From: Symploca sp. SIO3C6
Lineage (GTDB): Bacteria; Cyanobacteriota; Cyanobacteriia; Cyanobacteriales; Coleofasciculaceae
Direction: 5' to 3'
NCBI GenBank assembly: GCA_010692425.1
Contig: JAAHHJ010000037.1
Span: 1-55,926, forward strand
DNA length: 55,926 nucleotides
A program made the translations under genes and the position numbers. Shown here in pieces: positions 37,592 through 47,152 of the stretch. Each line of letters begins with the position of its first letter. Position 1 is the first letter of the stretch. A model generated the notes under the pieces. It was not told the origin of the DNA. It did not search any database and saw only the letters and a list, made by a program, of their open reading frames with translations.

Positions 37592-38653
37592 ATGGATAAA
37601 TCTCTAATCCCCGTGATTCTTGCCGGTGGTAAAGGGGAGCGTTTTTGGCCGGTGAGTCGCAAGCAAAAACCCAAGCAATTTTTAAGTTTGGATGGCAGCG
37701 GTAAGAGCCTCTTACAGACAACAGCTGAGCGATTAATTGATTTAGCTGGGAACCCAGATAAACTATGGGTAGTGACTTCACAAATGCTAGCTGAAGGTGT
37801 CGGTGAACAGTTGCCCCAACTTGCTAAGCAGAATTTGCTAGCGGAGCCAGAAGGACGCGATACAGCACCAGCCGTTGCTTGGGCTACCCTGGAAATCGCT
37901 AAGGCTTATGGAGAAGATGCCTTAGTGGGCTTTTTTCCTGCTGATCACTGGATTGAAGGTCACGCTGATTTCCAGAAAACTATCTATGCTGCTGCTGAAC
38001 TAGCATTAGCTCAAAATTCTATTGTAACGTTGGGCATTGCTCCAGGATACCCATCTACTGGTTATGGTTATATTGAACAAGGGGAGGAAATTGGTAATTT
38101 TGGAGGATTGCCAGTTTACAAAGTAGAACGTTTCACAGAAAAACCTGATCGTGACAAGGCTCAGGCTTTTCTAGCAACTGGTAAATTCAGCTGGAACAGT
38201 GGCATGTTCATTTTCCGAGCTGGGGTGGTTTTAAATGAGCTTCGTACCTACGCACCAGAAATTATTGGTCCTTTGGAAGAAAAAGGTGCAGCTGCTTACT
38301 CCCATCTACCAAAGAAAAGCCTCGACTACGCCCTCATGGAAAAAACACAGCTTACCTATGTCTTGCCTGCTTCCTTTGGTTGGGATGATTTGGGAGACTG
38401 GAATGCTCTTGAGCGCTTGCGTAAAGGAAATGAATCGAATGTGGAATTGGCAAACCATGTGGGAATAGATACTAAGGATGCAATTATTTTCTCCTCTGAT
38501 GAAAATGAGGTGATTGTTACCATTGGTCTAGAGGATGTGGTTGTGGTGCGCGATCGCAATGCTACTTTAATTGTTAAAAAAGACCGGACTCAGGAAATCA
38601 AGAAGGCTCTCAAAAATCTAGCATCTGACTCAAAATTCCAGGATTTTCTCTAG
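37592..38653 (+). CDS. manC: Mannose-1-phosphate guanylyltransferase
   Basis: Makes GDP-mannose from mannose-1-phosphate and GTP for polysaccharide and glycan synthesis. The nucleotidyltransferase motif ILAGGKGERFWPVSR is at residues 9-23, and FFPADHWI, FTEKPD and GKFSWNSGMFIFRA are substrate-site motifs. At 353 residues it is a single-domain GMP lacking the C-terminal isomerase part of bifunctional enzymes. A hairpin (38748-38772) about 95 bases downstream may terminate it. Confidence 0.92.
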   Translation: MDKSLIPVILAGGKGERFWPVSRKQKPKQFLSLDGSGKSLLQTTAERLIDLAGNPDKLWVVTSQMLAEGVGEQLPQLAKQNLLAEPEGRDTAPAVAWATLEIAKAYGEDALVGFFPADHWIEGHADFQKTIYAAAELALAQNSIVTLGIAPGYPSTGYGYIEQGEEIGNFGGLPVYKVERFTEKPDRDKAQAFLATGKFSWNSGMFIFRAGVVLNELRTYAPEIIGPLEEKGAAAYSHLPKKSLDYALMEKTQLTYVLPASFGWDDLGDWNALERLRKGNESNVELANHVGIDTKDAIIFSSDENEVIVTIGLEDVVVVRDRNATLIVKKDRTQEIKKALKNLASDSKFQDFL

Positions 38654-38975
38654 GATTTAGAGGAAAATTTAAGAGTCACAAGTACTCTTAGGCTAACAGC
38701 TGGGGGATAGTTTCAGAGCAATTACCTTATAGACGAAAGATATATGGGCGCTATGGTAAGCTATCATAGCGCTTACTTAATTGTCAAGTGCTAAGTTTTT
38801 TGATCAAAATTAATATGGGTCAAATACCCCACCGTCACTTGCGGTGCATAAAATTAGTTGGGGTTAAATCCCCATCCAATTTATCTGGAGCGTCCCCGCG
38901 TCTTTAATGCTGCTTCGTCTAGGTTCTAGCTTTATACTGGTGTTGGCATTCAGAGTTAATTAAAGAGGTCGCTGC
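38654..38975. other. Gap with hairpin and a dispersed-repeat remnant
   Basis: GCGCTATG (38748-38755) pairs with CATAGCGC (38765-38772) and may end the manC transcript. At about 38827-38875 a C-rich stretch with CACCG/CGGTG and GGGGTTAAATCCCC palindromes looks like a degenerate dispersed repeat. No gene is evident. Confidence 0.5.
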
Positions 38976-40430
38976 ATGGCATCCATCCGCCAGTTGCATC
39001 AACAACTGATCAGCAAAGAACGTTCAGCCGTCGAAATTGCCCAAGAAGCCCTAAATCGGATCCAACAGCTAGAGCCAAAAGTACATAGCTTTTTATGCAC
39101 GACATCAGAACAAGCCCTAGAGCAGGCGCGTCAAGTGGATGCCAAAATTGCCGCAGGAGAAGAGATTGGGCTATTGGCAGGGATTCCCATTGGCATTAAA
39201 GACAATTTGTGTACCAAAGGAATTGCCACCACCTGCGCTTCCCACATTCTGGAAAACTTTGTGCCTCCTTACGAGTCAACAGTAACCCAAAAGCTCAAGG
39301 ATGCTGAGGCAGTGATGGTAGGTAAAACCAATCTCGATGAATTTGCCATGGGCAGTTCAACTGAAAGCTCTGCCTATCAAGTAACCTGCAATCCCTGGGA
39401 TTTGTCGCGGGTACCTGGGGGCTCCTCCGGAGGTTCAGCAGCGGCTGTAGCAGCCAGAGAATGCCCAGTTGCCCTCGGTTCTGATACTGGTGGCTCAATT
39501 CGCCAACCAGCCTCTTTCTGCGGCGTTATCGGCATGAAACCAACCTATGGTTTAGTTTCTCGCTACGGTCTTGTTGCCTTCGCCTCTTCCTTGGATCAAA
39601 TTGGACCAATAGCCACTAATGTCGAAGATGCAGCCATTTTACTCGGTGCGATCGCTGGTCATGACCCTAGTGATGCTACCAGTCTCAAAGTGGATATTCC
39701 CGACTATACTAAATTACTCCAACCTGAACTTAAGCCCAAGAGTATTAAAATTGGCGTGATTAAAGAAACCTTTGGTGAGGGTATAGATCCAGTTGTAGTC
39801 GAGAAAGTAAGACAAGCCATTGAGCAACTGCAAAACTTGGGTGCAGAAGTCCAGGAGATTTCTTGTCCCCGTTTCCGCTACGGTTTACCTACCTACTACA
39901 TTATTGCTCCTAGTGAGGCATCGGCAAACCTAGCTCGCTACGACGGCGTTAGATATGGCAAACGAGTAGCTGATGCGGACAATATCCTCTCGATGTATAC
40001 CAAAACTCGTGCTGCTGGTTTTGGTGCAGAAGTCAAGCGCCGGATTATGCTAGGAACTTATGCCCTATCGGCTGGATACTATGACGCCTATTACCTCAAA
40101 GCCCAAAAAGTCCGCACCCTAATTAAACAAGACTTTGAGAATGCCTTTGAGAAAGTCGATGTTCTAGTTTCTCCCACTGCTCCAACAACGGCATTTAAAG
40201 CTGGCGAAAAGACACAAGACCCCTTAAGCATGTATCTTGGTGACTTGATGACTATCCCTGTTAACCTCGCCGGCTTACCAGGAATCAATGTTCCCTGTGG
40301 TTATGATGATCAGGGACTGCCAATCGGTATGCAACTAATTGGCAATGTTTTACGAGAGGATCAGCTATTTCAGGTAGCTTATGCTTACGAGCAATCTACA
40401 CCATGGCATTTGAGTAAACCGCCTTTGTAG
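38976..40430 (+). CDS. gatA: Glu-tRNA(Gln)/Asp-tRNA(Asn) amidotransferase subunit A
   Basis: Amidase subunit of GatCAB, releasing ammonia from glutamine to convert Glu-tRNA(Gln) to Gln-tRNA(Gln). The Ser-cisSer-Lys triad is visible: Lys75 in GIPIGIKDN, Ser150 in [11 protein letters not shown] and Ser174 in [11 protein letters not shown]. The 484-residue length is standard. As is usual in cyanobacteria, gatB and gatC are not adjacent. The alpha/beta hydrolase gene starts eight bases after its stop. Confidence 0.95.
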   Translation: MASIRQLHQQLISKERSAVEIAQEALNRIQQLEPKVHSFLCTTSEQALEQARQVDAKIAAGEEIGLLAGIPIGIKDNLCTKGIATTCASHILENFVPPYESTVTQKLKDAEAVMVGKTNLDEFAMGSSTESSAYQVTCNPWDLSRVPGGSSGGSAAAVAARECPVALGSDTGGSIRQPASFCGVIGMKPTYGLVSRYGLVAFASSLDQIGPIATNVEDAAILLGAIAGHDPSDATSLKVDIPDYTKLLQPELKPKSIKIGVIKETFGEGIDPVVVEKVRQAIEQLQNLGAEVQEISCPRFRYGLPTYYIIAPSEASANLARYDGVRYGKRVADADNILSMYTKTRAAGFGAEVKRRIMLGTYALSAGYYDAYYLKAQKVRTLIKQDFENAFEKVDVLVSPTAPTTAFKAGEKTQDPLSMYLGDLMTIPVNLAGLPGINVPCGYDDQGLPIGMQLIGNVLREDQLFQVAYAYEQSTPWHLSKPPL

Positions 40431-40438
40431 TTAGAAAG

Positions 40439-41311
40439 TTGAAGTTTAAGCTTGGTATTAAGTTAATGCTTACTATTGTAGGATTTTTAGCGATCGCCTA
40501 CTTTGCAATCTGTACCTCTGCTATGCTCTGGCAAAACCGTCTCATCTTTTTTCCCTCACCAGTGATTACAGCTACCCCAGAGCAATTAGGTTTAGCTTAC
40601 GAGGATGTGTGGTTGCCAGTGCCGGCAAGGTTTGGTAAGGTTGAGCGCATCCATGGCTGGTGGCTGCCGGCTGTTTCTGATGCTACTGGTGTTCTGCTTT
40701 ATCTACATGGCAATGGGGAAAATATCTCTGCCAATCTGGGAAAGGCTCAAGTATTTCACCAGTTGGGCTTCTCGGTACTAATGATTGATTACCGTGGCTA
40801 TGGTCGCTCTGAAGGTAATTTTCCCAGCGAAGCTAGAGTTTATCAAGATGTCCAGGTGGCTGAAGATTACCTATTAAAGCAAAGAGGTATTTCTCCCCAG
40901 GATATTTTCCTCTATGGTCATTCTCTGGGGGGAGCGATCGCTATTGATTTAGCGGTGCGAAATCCAGAATTTGCTGGTTTAATTGTGGAAGGTTCATTTA
41001 CTTCCATGCATGATATGGCTAAGCTTCAGGGTAAGTATGGTTTTTTACCCCTAAACTTACTGCTAACCCAACGGTTTGACTCGATTAGCAAGGTTACTAA
41101 GTTACAGATGCCATTACTCCTGATTCATGGTAGTAATGACCAAGTAGTACCAGCCCAGATGAGTCAAGCCTTGTTTAACCAAGCAAATGAACCTAAGCAA
41201 CTGTGGCTTGTCCCTGGTGCAGATCACAGTGACGTCGCGGCAGTGGCGGGTTTGGAATATCAGCAGCAAATTAAACAATTTGTCGAACAGGTGAGGGCGT
41301 GTTGCTCTTAG
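40439..41311 (+). CDS. Membrane-anchored alpha/beta hydrolase
   Basis: A 290-residue serine hydrolase. A single hydrophobic helix near residues 8-28 anchors it to the membrane. The nucleophile elbow is LYGHSLGGA (Ser about residue 162), the acid is in IHGSNDQVV and the histidine in GADHSDV. LYLHGNGEN gives the oxyanion hole. The sequence resembles the bem46-like family of membrane hydrolases; substrate unknown. The TTG at 40439 is the best in-frame start and lies close to the gatA stop, suggesting cotranscription. Confidence 0.88.
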   Translation: MKFKLGIKLMLTIVGFLAIAYFAICTSAMLWQNRLIFFPSPVITATPEQLGLAYEDVWLPVPARFGKVERIHGWWLPAVSDATGVLLYLHGNGENISANLGKAQVFHQLGFSVLMIDYRGYGRSEGNFPSEARVYQDVQVAEDYLLKQRGISPQDIFLYGHSLGGAIAIDLAVRNPEFAGLIVEGSFTSMHDMAKLQGKYGFLPLNLLLTQRFDSISKVTKLQMPLLLIHGSNDQVVPAQMSQALFNQANEPKQLWLVPGADHSDVAAVAGLEYQQQIKQFVEQVRACCS

Positions 41312-41314
41312 TAA

Positions 41315-41360
41315 AGTAATAAGTAATAAGTAATAAGTAATAAGTAATAAGTAATAAGTA
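41315..41360. repeat. (AGTAATA)n heptamer tandem repeat
   Basis: Six and a half exact copies of the 7-base unit AGTAATA lie just after the hydrolase stop codon. This is a short tandemly repeated repetitive sequence of the cyanobacterial kind. The same unit occurs in inverted orientation at 52465-52492. Confidence 0.92.
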
Positions 41361-41395
41361 GCAAATATTATAGGTTATTTATATTAATTCCAGTA

Positions 41396-41788
41396 TTAAT
41401 TAATTATTTCGTATATTTCTAACGGTAGATTGTCTGGATCACGGAAGAAAGTAAACTGCTTACCTGTAAGTTCATCTATTCTAATTTTTTCTACTTCTAT
41501 TCCTTTCGATTCCAGTTCAAGCACCGTTTTTTCTATATCTTCGACTTGAAATGCTAAATGCCTAAGACCACAAGCTTCTGGCTGACTCAATCTTTGAGGT
41601 GGATTAGGAAATGAAAATAGCTCTATCTGATCATGATCGCCAACTTTTAAGTCTAGTTTATATGATTTTCTTTGTTCTCTGAAAGTTTCTTTGATAATAG
41701 AAAAACCAAGGATATTTACATAAAAATCTTTGGATTTATTATAATCATAACAAATGATAGCAACGTGATGTATTCCAGTTATTTGCAT
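41396..41788 (-). CDS. VOC-family (glyoxalase I-like) metalloprotein
   Basis: A 130-residue vicinal-oxygen-chelate protein. The start HHVAIICYDY, the central FSFPNPPQRLSQPEACGLRHLAF in pieces and the C-terminal FFRDPDNLPLEIYEI match small glyoxalase-like metalloproteins of the YaeR/SMU1112c type. Predicted metal ligands are the N-terminal His, His in GLRHLAF and the Glu of LEIYE. I chose the ATG at 41788, because the longer TTG form adds residues unlike the family. It lies 280 bases after the last gene of the peptide cluster, same strand, so it may or may not belong to it. Confidence 0.85.
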   Translation of the reverse strand: MQITGIHHVAIICYDYNKSKDFYVNILGFSIIKETFREQRKSYKLDLKVGDHDQIELFSFPNPPQRLSQPEACGLRHLAFQVEDIEKTVLELESKGIEVEKIRIDELTGKQFTFFRDPDNLPLEIYEIIN

Positions 41789-42068
41789 AGCTGTTAAGCT
41801 GAAATTCTGCTTGATAACTTGGTAATTAGTCGGACACAATTAAACTTAATTGTTAGGAATGGTAATAGAGAAAGTGAAATAGTAATGGTTTCAGCATCGT
41901 TAATTTCTTAATACAGCGACCAACATTTATAGCAATTCTCATACTATTGTGAGGTATAGTCAATTTTCTCGAAAAATTGGATGGTGAGATAGGGTTACCT
42001 CATGAGTCCGAGAAACGCTATATATCTGACTACTTATTTAAATGGAATTCCCTCCAGTTACTGTAGTC

Positions 42069-43148
42069 TTATATAATGCTTTTTTCTACAGCTAAATTAT
42101 CATTTAAGTCTCTATATATCAAAGACAGATAACCTTTTGCTTCTAAATGACTATTAGACTGATAAACTAGCTTAATATGACTTAATTCTTTAATAAAAAT
42201 ATAAGGTAATAAGCTCTCATAAAGATGACCATGAAATCTACCTTGCCAAGATAGTAATGAATCCCGTTTGGCAGGACTGCATAAATTATGCTTGACTAAA
42301 AATGAAACAAAGTCTAACAAAGATGAATTTTTATATTCTTTAGGAAAGTAACATTCAAATCCTAACTTGGGCAGTATTTTCTGACCTACATCTATATGTA
42401 AGACAACTGTATTTGTATACTCAAAAACTGTTGATACTAACTCATCTACTTTAGTAAGAGAACCTGTCCAACCAATCCCATGTAAATAACTATGTATATC
42501 TTGATATTGAATTCCTGTTAGACAAAAGCGAATAACGTTAAGATTTCTTGAGAGCATGGTTGCGACTAGAAATATCCTAGCTCCTGATGGTAGCCGATCT
42601 ATACAAGTCCATAAGTTTTTTTCTACCTTGGGCAATAGAGGCTGCCCTAAAAGTTGAGTTAAGGCATGGACAAAAATATTTTTTTGTTGGCTCTTACTAG
42701 TGCCTGGTAGGGGATTAGTTGGAGTTTCATCCGGAAATTTTCTCAGGTTAAAAAAAATGCTAGGAATAGGGGGTATAGCGAGATATTGGTCTTCATCAAA
42801 CTCTAGTCCTAAACTTTTAATTCCCAATCCTAAATTTTGAAACCTTGCATGCCAATTTTGATAAAAATTAATAATTTGTTGCCAAACTGGATCGGCAATC
42901 ACAGACTCAGAAAGAAAACAATTAAAGATATCCGGAGAATTTCCTAATGCTTTAGGGGTAAGATGTATAGAAAAATCTACAGAACTACAACTATCATTTA
43001 ATCTGCATTCAAACAGAAAATTGCGACACAATCTCCGGGAGAAATATTTGGCAATAGTCTTAATATGAGCAAAGGATTGTTCATTTATTAAATTTGGATC
43101 GATAAATCCTTCAGATAACTCAAGTATTTCTACTAATGAATAATTCAT
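42069..43148 (-). CDS. Unknown protein at the end of the RiPP operon
   Basis: A 359-residue protein I do not recognise. There is no signal peptide or membrane segment. Visible features are a Cys-containing N-terminal part, and a Pro-rich middle (LAIPPIPSIFFNLRKFPDETP in part). A segment VVLHIDVGQKILPKLGFECYFP is followed by CSPAKRDSLLSWQG. An acidic-basic C-terminus ends the protein. It is the last gene of the co-directional series that begins with the precursor peptide. Its position suggests a scaffolding, recognition or maturation role, but no function is shown. Confidence 0.7.
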   Translation of the reverse strand: MNYSLVEILELSEGFIDPNLINEQSFAHIKTIAKYFSRRLCRNFLFECRLNDSCSSVDFSIHLTPKALGNSPDIFNCFLSESVIADPVWQQIINFYQNWHARFQNLGLGIKSLGLEFDEDQYLAIPPIPSIFFNLRKFPDETPTNPLPGTSKSQQKNIFVHALTQLLGQPLLPKVEKNLWTCIDRLPSGARIFLVATMLSRNLNVIRFCLTGIQYQDIHSYLHGIGWTGSLTKVDELVSTVFEYTNTVVLHIDVGQKILPKLGFECYFPKEYKNSSLLDFVSFLVKHNLCSPAKRDSLLSWQGRFHGHLYESLLPYIFIKELSHIKLVYQSNSHLEAKGYLSLIYRDLNDNLAVEKSII

Positions 43149-43252
43149 TGCTTTAATTTGTTCGCCCAGTAGTTGAGTCTATTGTTCAAAATTTAAGTTG
43201 AAAAAGTTATTGCTCTTCTGATTATTTTATTATTAGACATAAATTACAAGCC

Positions 43253-43292
43253 TTTGATTATTTGATTATTTGATTATTTGATTATTTGATTA
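43253..43292. repeat. (TTTGATTA)5 octamer tandem repeat
   Basis: Five exact copies of TTTGATTA, the last covering the stop codon of the 43290-44018 gene. On the minus strand it is a 3' leader between two genes of the operon. Confidence 0.92.
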
Positions 43293-44018
43293 AATTTGAT
43301 AACTGATAAATAATTTCAAGACTGAAGGTGATAGAGAGGCTAGCACTCGTTTCCATAACCAGCAAGTTTCGTCAACTCCAAACATAATTTCATAAGCTGC
43401 TCTAAAATTATTTACATAATTAAATAATTCTGGTACAGACCCAACAACTTCATCCAGCTTTACTTTATTATCTAATTTAATTTCATCAGTAAATGATGTA
43501 ATTTCTACATTCATTATTGACCAGGCGTATTGCATATATTTATAGTAGTTAAAATATAAATCTTCAGAGAAAGAAATATTTTTAAAAATTCTTATGGGTG
43601 CCATTGTAATAATGTAGGCAACATATACCATCATCCATTCTTGCATTTGATGAAACTTGCGATGCATAACAGCAATCTGCGAGATGTTGCGATTAACTAA
43701 ATCATTTTTTATACCTCCTTGCAAATGTTTATGATCTGCTAATCCGACAAGATTTTTTAAAAAAAATCTTGTATGCATTAAATCTTTGATTACACCTTCA
43801 GGTGACTTCATTCTCACAGAATTAGCAATTTCTATACACATTAGAGTCGGCACAGATATTAAATTTAAGTAAACATACAATGAACTCAATCGGAATACAT
43901 TAGGTTGAGACCATATCGTTTGAGCAGATTTTAAACCTATTGCGTATTTATCACTTTGAATGTACTCGTTAAAGTTGATAATATCAAAATTATTAATATT
44001 AACTTTTGATTCCATCAT
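43290..44018 (-). CDS. Unknown helical protein of the RiPP operon
   Basis: A 242-residue protein rich in predicted helices, without a signal peptide. A HR-containing motif, NRNISQIAVMHRKF, followed by helical YVAYIITMAPIRIF, is mildly suggestive of haem-binding DUF2236 (MpaB-like) oxygenases. I would not call it that without a profile search. The ATG at 44018 is chosen because GAGG lies nine bases upstream; the upstream TTG at 44033 overlaps that site. It lies between the diiron enzyme gene and the 359-residue unknown. Confidence 0.65.
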   Translation of the reverse strand: MMESKVNINNFDIINFNEYIQSDKYAIGLKSAQTIWSQPNVFRLSSLYVYLNLISVPTLMCIEIANSVRMKSPEGVIKDLMHTRFFLKNLVGLADHKHLQGGIKNDLVNRNISQIAVMHRKFHQMQEWMMVYVAYIITMAPIRIFKNISFSEDLYFNYYKYMQYAWSIMNVEITSFTDEIKLDNKVKLDEVVGSVPELFNYVNNFRAAYEIMFGVDETCWLWKRVLASLSPSVLKLFISYQI

Positions 44019-44068
44019 TTTTCTGCACCTCAATTAATTATCCAACGGAGTGAGAAGCAAAGCCGGTA

Positions 44069-44758
44069 TCAGTAGATTCTAGTGACAGATTGCTCCGTTA
44101 AACCTCGCAGGATATCAATAGATACAGAAAAAGTATGAAGAGCATTTTTAATAACTGCCGACAAAAGATCAGAGCTGAGATTCATGTCGTCCAGTAAGGT
44201 ATCTAAATCCTTCTGGTGTTCAGCATCTACTTGAGAATGATAGATTAATGTTCTAAAGGCTTCCCTCGGATATCCAGTTTTAGCAATCATTCTTTCAATC
44301 ATTTTCATACTAGGCGGTTGCCCCTCCATTACTGCTATATATCCCAGCAGTACTGCTGGGTGAAAATGATAAATCCAGTAATATTGCATCCCTACTATTT
44401 CAGCAACTTTATAGTTTGGAACTCTATTTAGTAACTCTTGGCGATTTATTCCTAGTATTTCTAAATCCTCTAAGATCCATAGATCGTGATTATTTTCTTC
44501 TTCAATGTGGTGTTCTAGATAGTTAAGCAATAAAGAGTACATAGGGTCTTGTTTTGATGTGTCTTGCTGTAACTGCTGATAAGCTTTGTTCATTAAGGGT
44601 ACGCTTGCCCGGACAAAACTATGTAGGATAAATAAATATTCCTGGTAAATTATAGAAATTTGTTGATTTTCTTCAAGAGCAGTTATAGCATCAGTCATAC
44701 TAGGAAACATTAGTTTCATCATGACCCTTAGTTTTTGACTGTTAGTGATTATTTTCAT
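44069..44758 (-). CDS. Haem-oxygenase-like diiron oxidase (HDO) family enzyme
   Basis: A 229-residue all-helical protein of the iron-containing redox enzyme/HDO family. Candidate metal ligands fit a diiron site: EEENNHDLW (Glu87 and His91), Glu145 in VMEGQP, and YHSQVDAEHQKD (His174, Asp178, His181). Characterised HDO enzymes cleave C-C or C-N bonds or hydroxylate using O2. Its start overlaps the end of the radical SAM gene by 17 bases, so the two are translationally coupled, which points to consecutive action on the peptide. The substrate is not known. Confidence 0.8.
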   Translation of the reverse strand: MKIITNSQKLRVMMKLMFPSMTDAITALEENQQISIIYQEYLFILHSFVRASVPLMNKAYQQLQQDTSKQDPMYSLLLNYLEHHIEEENNHDLWILEDLEILGINRQELLNRVPNYKVAEIVGMQYYWIYHFHPAVLLGYIAVMEGQPPSMKMIERMIAKTGYPREAFRTLIYHSQVDAEHQKDLDTLLDDMNLSSDLLSAVIKNALHTFSVSIDILRGLTEQSVTRIY

Positions 44759-45761
44759 AGTTATCCTCCAGAGCTATGAAATTTAAGATAGAAACTAAAT
44801 CATTACCCGAGTCGCCCATTTCAGACATACGCTGGCGTATAGATTTACAAAGACTACAAATGTTTGGGAATTCTTGGTTGGCTAAATCTGTAAACCCTGG
44901 CAAGCCTGTAATGTTTCCTAAACCAATGTGAGCAAAGGCTTGCAGAAGTGGGTCTGTTTTGAAATCTAATATGGATTGCTCAATATCTTGGTTAGAATGG
45001 CACAAGCGTCTTAACTTTTGTTCATTGCGATCCATAATTACATGTTCGTTACAACAAGCACTTACTACCCCGTCATAACGGATAACAGGTGAAGCTAGTA
45101 ATGAACATCTTCCAAAATCTTGACCTAATTTGCCTGGACGTTCATCAAATACTGATACTCCGCGGCCAATTCTCAATGGTTGAACCAAATTTAACTCGGC
45201 ATAGTTACTATATTCGCCACCAAAAGCTTTTTCTAAGAGTCTGCGCACTTTGCGTACTGTTTCTGGAAAAGCTAGAACTTGTATAACTAACCAAGTCCCT
45301 TCCGCTGCGATTGCCTGAGCTGCTTTGACGAAACTCTCATCGTCAACCGTTTTCGAGTGGAAAGAATCAGTACTCAGAAAGACACAGTTAACTTGCTGCA
45401 ATACTTCTTTAATCCATTGGGAAAGCTTAGCTTTAGCCCAAATACCGCTAGTATATAGCACAATATCTTTACCAGCATGAGCAATATTTGCCACGGCTAA
45501 AGTCAAGCCTCTGCGCTCAACAAATGGTTCGCCTCCAGTAATCCCGACTGTCGTAAGGTAAGATTGACGGCATATCCACTTCACAATACCTTCGAATTGT
45601 GAAAAATCACTAATAGTGGGACTATTAGGGCGGGAATCTACAGAACAGTGGGAACAACCTACGGGACAGCGATCAGTCATAAACAAAAGCAACGATCTAC
45701 CAGGGGTTTGGCGCGCTAGGTGTATTTCGTCAAACTTTAGTGTACGCTTTGATTTCAACAT
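44742..45761 (-). CDS. Radical SAM enzyme B of the RiPP cluster
   Basis: A 339-residue radical SAM protein. The [4Fe-4S] motif is CPVGCSHC (Cys32, Cys36, Cys39), and TGGEPF follows. Later cysteines (CSLLASPVIRYDGVVSACC near residues 219-239 and CSLCKS near 308) fit a SPASM or twitch domain binding further iron-sulfur clusters. Enzymes of this architecture typically modify ribosomal peptides by thioether, C-C or C-O crosslinks or epimerisation. It starts ten bases after radical SAM A and overlaps the diiron enzyme gene. Confidence 0.85.
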   Translation of the reverse strand: MLKSKRTLKFDEIHLARQTPGRSLLLFMTDRCPVGCSHCSVDSRPNSPTISDFSQFEGIVKWICRQSYLTTVGITGGEPFVERRGLTLAVANIAHAGKDIVLYTSGIWAKAKLSQWIKEVLQQVNCVFLSTDSFHSKTVDDESFVKAAQAIAAEGTWLVIQVLAFPETVRKVRRLLEKAFGGEYSNYAELNLVQPLRIGRGVSVFDERPGKLGQDFGRCSLLASPVIRYDGVVSACCNEHVIMDRNEQKLRRLCHSNQDIEQSILDFKTDPLLQAFAHIGLGNITGLPGFTDLANQEFPNICSLCKSIRQRMSEMGDSGNDLVSILNFIALEDNYENNH

Positions 45762-45771
45762 ATATTTGTTT

Positions 45772-46836
45772 TTAACCTTCCAAAGAATAGCCGAGATAGA
45801 TTAAATCTGCGTATTCGGGAATTTGAGCTAGAGTTGATTCCTGCATCATGATCTTTATGGTTTGTTCCATGACGCTAGTAGTATCAAGACTCATCAAGTC
45901 TTCTATTTGATTAGATAGATTTGTATCCCTTGATAATCCTAGACAGCTAGAACAATAACCTTGCTCGCAAGATTTATGAGAACTATATTTTTGAGCAATA
46001 TACTCAGGACCGAACATCCGAATTGCTCTTAACATTGAAGAGTTTAAAAAACGCTTTTTAATGGTTCGCCAATCATCAACCGCAACATTGCCAAGCAACA
46101 GATGTTTGGGCGCAGGACCATCAACTACAGGTTGATGAGGACAGGCAACAACACTACCATCAAAAGCAACGACAGGCCAGGTGGAAATAAAGCAAGGATT
46201 TGGATCGCCAAATTTTAACTTTGTTTCCGTTGTTGATTTTGGCAACCATTCCTTAGCTCTACCAATCGAAGATATGTTTGCCACGAGAATCGGCACTTGA
46301 TCTTGAAAATATTCTCGAATCTCTGCAACTGTACTTTTTAAGTAAGGATCGTCTTTGCCGAAACTAGTCAACTGAAAACTTACATCTCTATCTTGGGAGC
46401 ATAGTTTTTCAAACACTTTAAAAATAGACATTTTGGGAACTTGGGCTTCATGAAAAACATCTAGACTAGCTACAAAATGATCAACACTTAAAATAGCATC
46501 ATAAATTTTTCTGGGTATGAATTTGTTGCCACTGGCAAAAAACATGCCGGAAAGTAGATAAACTTTGCTGCCAACACTATGAGCTATATCGGCTAACTGT
46601 ATGACTAAATCAGGTCTTAATAGTGCCTCTCCTCCTGTCAAAAGAACAATCTCTGGTTTATCTGTGGAGGTAAAAGTCTTGACAAACTTAATTAATTTTT
46701 CAGCTGAAATTTCTTCAGATTCTAATGTTGAATTAGTGGAGCAATGTGCACAGCTTAATGGGCAACGCCTAGTCAAGGTCAAATATATTCCTTTAGCTAA
46801 AGATAATCTAGAACGCCAAATTTCAGCTAAATGCAT
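45772..46836 (-). CDS. Radical SAM enzyme A of the RiPP cluster
   Basis: A 354-residue radical SAM protein with CPLSCAHC (Cys25, Cys29, Cys32) and LLTGGEAL. The C-terminal Cys set (CFISTWPVVAFDGSVVACPHQ and CEQGYCSSC) resembles a SPASM/twitch domain. The ATG at 46836 is preceded by GAGG. It is the first enzyme gene after the precursor and precedes radical SAM B by ten bases. The two enzymes are similar in layout but clearly distinct sequences, suggesting different reactions or a heterodimer. Confidence 0.85.
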   Translation of the reverse strand: MHLAEIWRSRLSLAKGIYLTLTRRCPLSCAHCSTNSTLESEEISAEKLIKFVKTFTSTDKPEIVLLTGGEALLRPDLVIQLADIAHSVGSKVYLLSGMFFASGNKFIPRKIYDAILSVDHFVASLDVFHEAQVPKMSIFKVFEKLCSQDRDVSFQLTSFGKDDPYLKSTVAEIREYFQDQVPILVANISSIGRAKEWLPKSTTETKLKFGDPNPCFISTWPVVAFDGSVVACPHQPVVDGPAPKHLLLGNVAVDDWRTIKKRFLNSSMLRAIRMFGPEYIAQKYSSHKSCEQGYCSSCLGLSRDTNLSNQIEDLMSLDTTSVMEQTIKIMMQESTLAQIPEYADLIYLGYSLEG

Positions 46837-47078
46837 GGTCTACCTCAAAAAGATAATTTTATTAAAAACAAGATTCACTTACATCTAATAATCTTGTTGT
46901 CGTTCTTTAATCACTCCGGGGGAAAAATAAAAATCGAACCTGTTTGCACCACGTTTTATTACCTTAATTCAGGAGCATTACCATGAAATATTGACGTTAC
47001 AAACCTTCTCTAACGAAAGTGATGGAAGAGCGAGAATAGTTCTTGTTGATAGTTGATTTTTTCGTGTATATCGAGGTT

Positions 47079-47133
47079 GCCTAGGCTAATATTTATTGTA
47101 TTGCCTAGGCTGACATTTAATTTCCTAAATGTC
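47079..47133 (-). promoter_or_regulatory. Tandem hairpins between precursor and enzyme genes
   Basis: Two copies of the palindrome GCCTAGGC (47079-47086 and 47103-47110) pair with each other and with AATA/TATT to give a 12-bp stem with one bulged base. Next to it GACATTTA (47112-47119) pairs with TAAATGTC (47126-47133). No long T tract follows. In RiPP operons such structures commonly allow partial readthrough, giving more precursor than enzyme message. The rest of 46837-47152 holds nothing else. Confidence 0.6.
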
Positions 47134-47152
47134 TATTGTCTAGCTCTAATTG

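Noticed and set aside
41315-41360. Tandem repeat that might be read as a CRISPR array
   Set aside because: The units are seven bases with no spacers and no cas genes are nearby; it is a simple tandem repeat.
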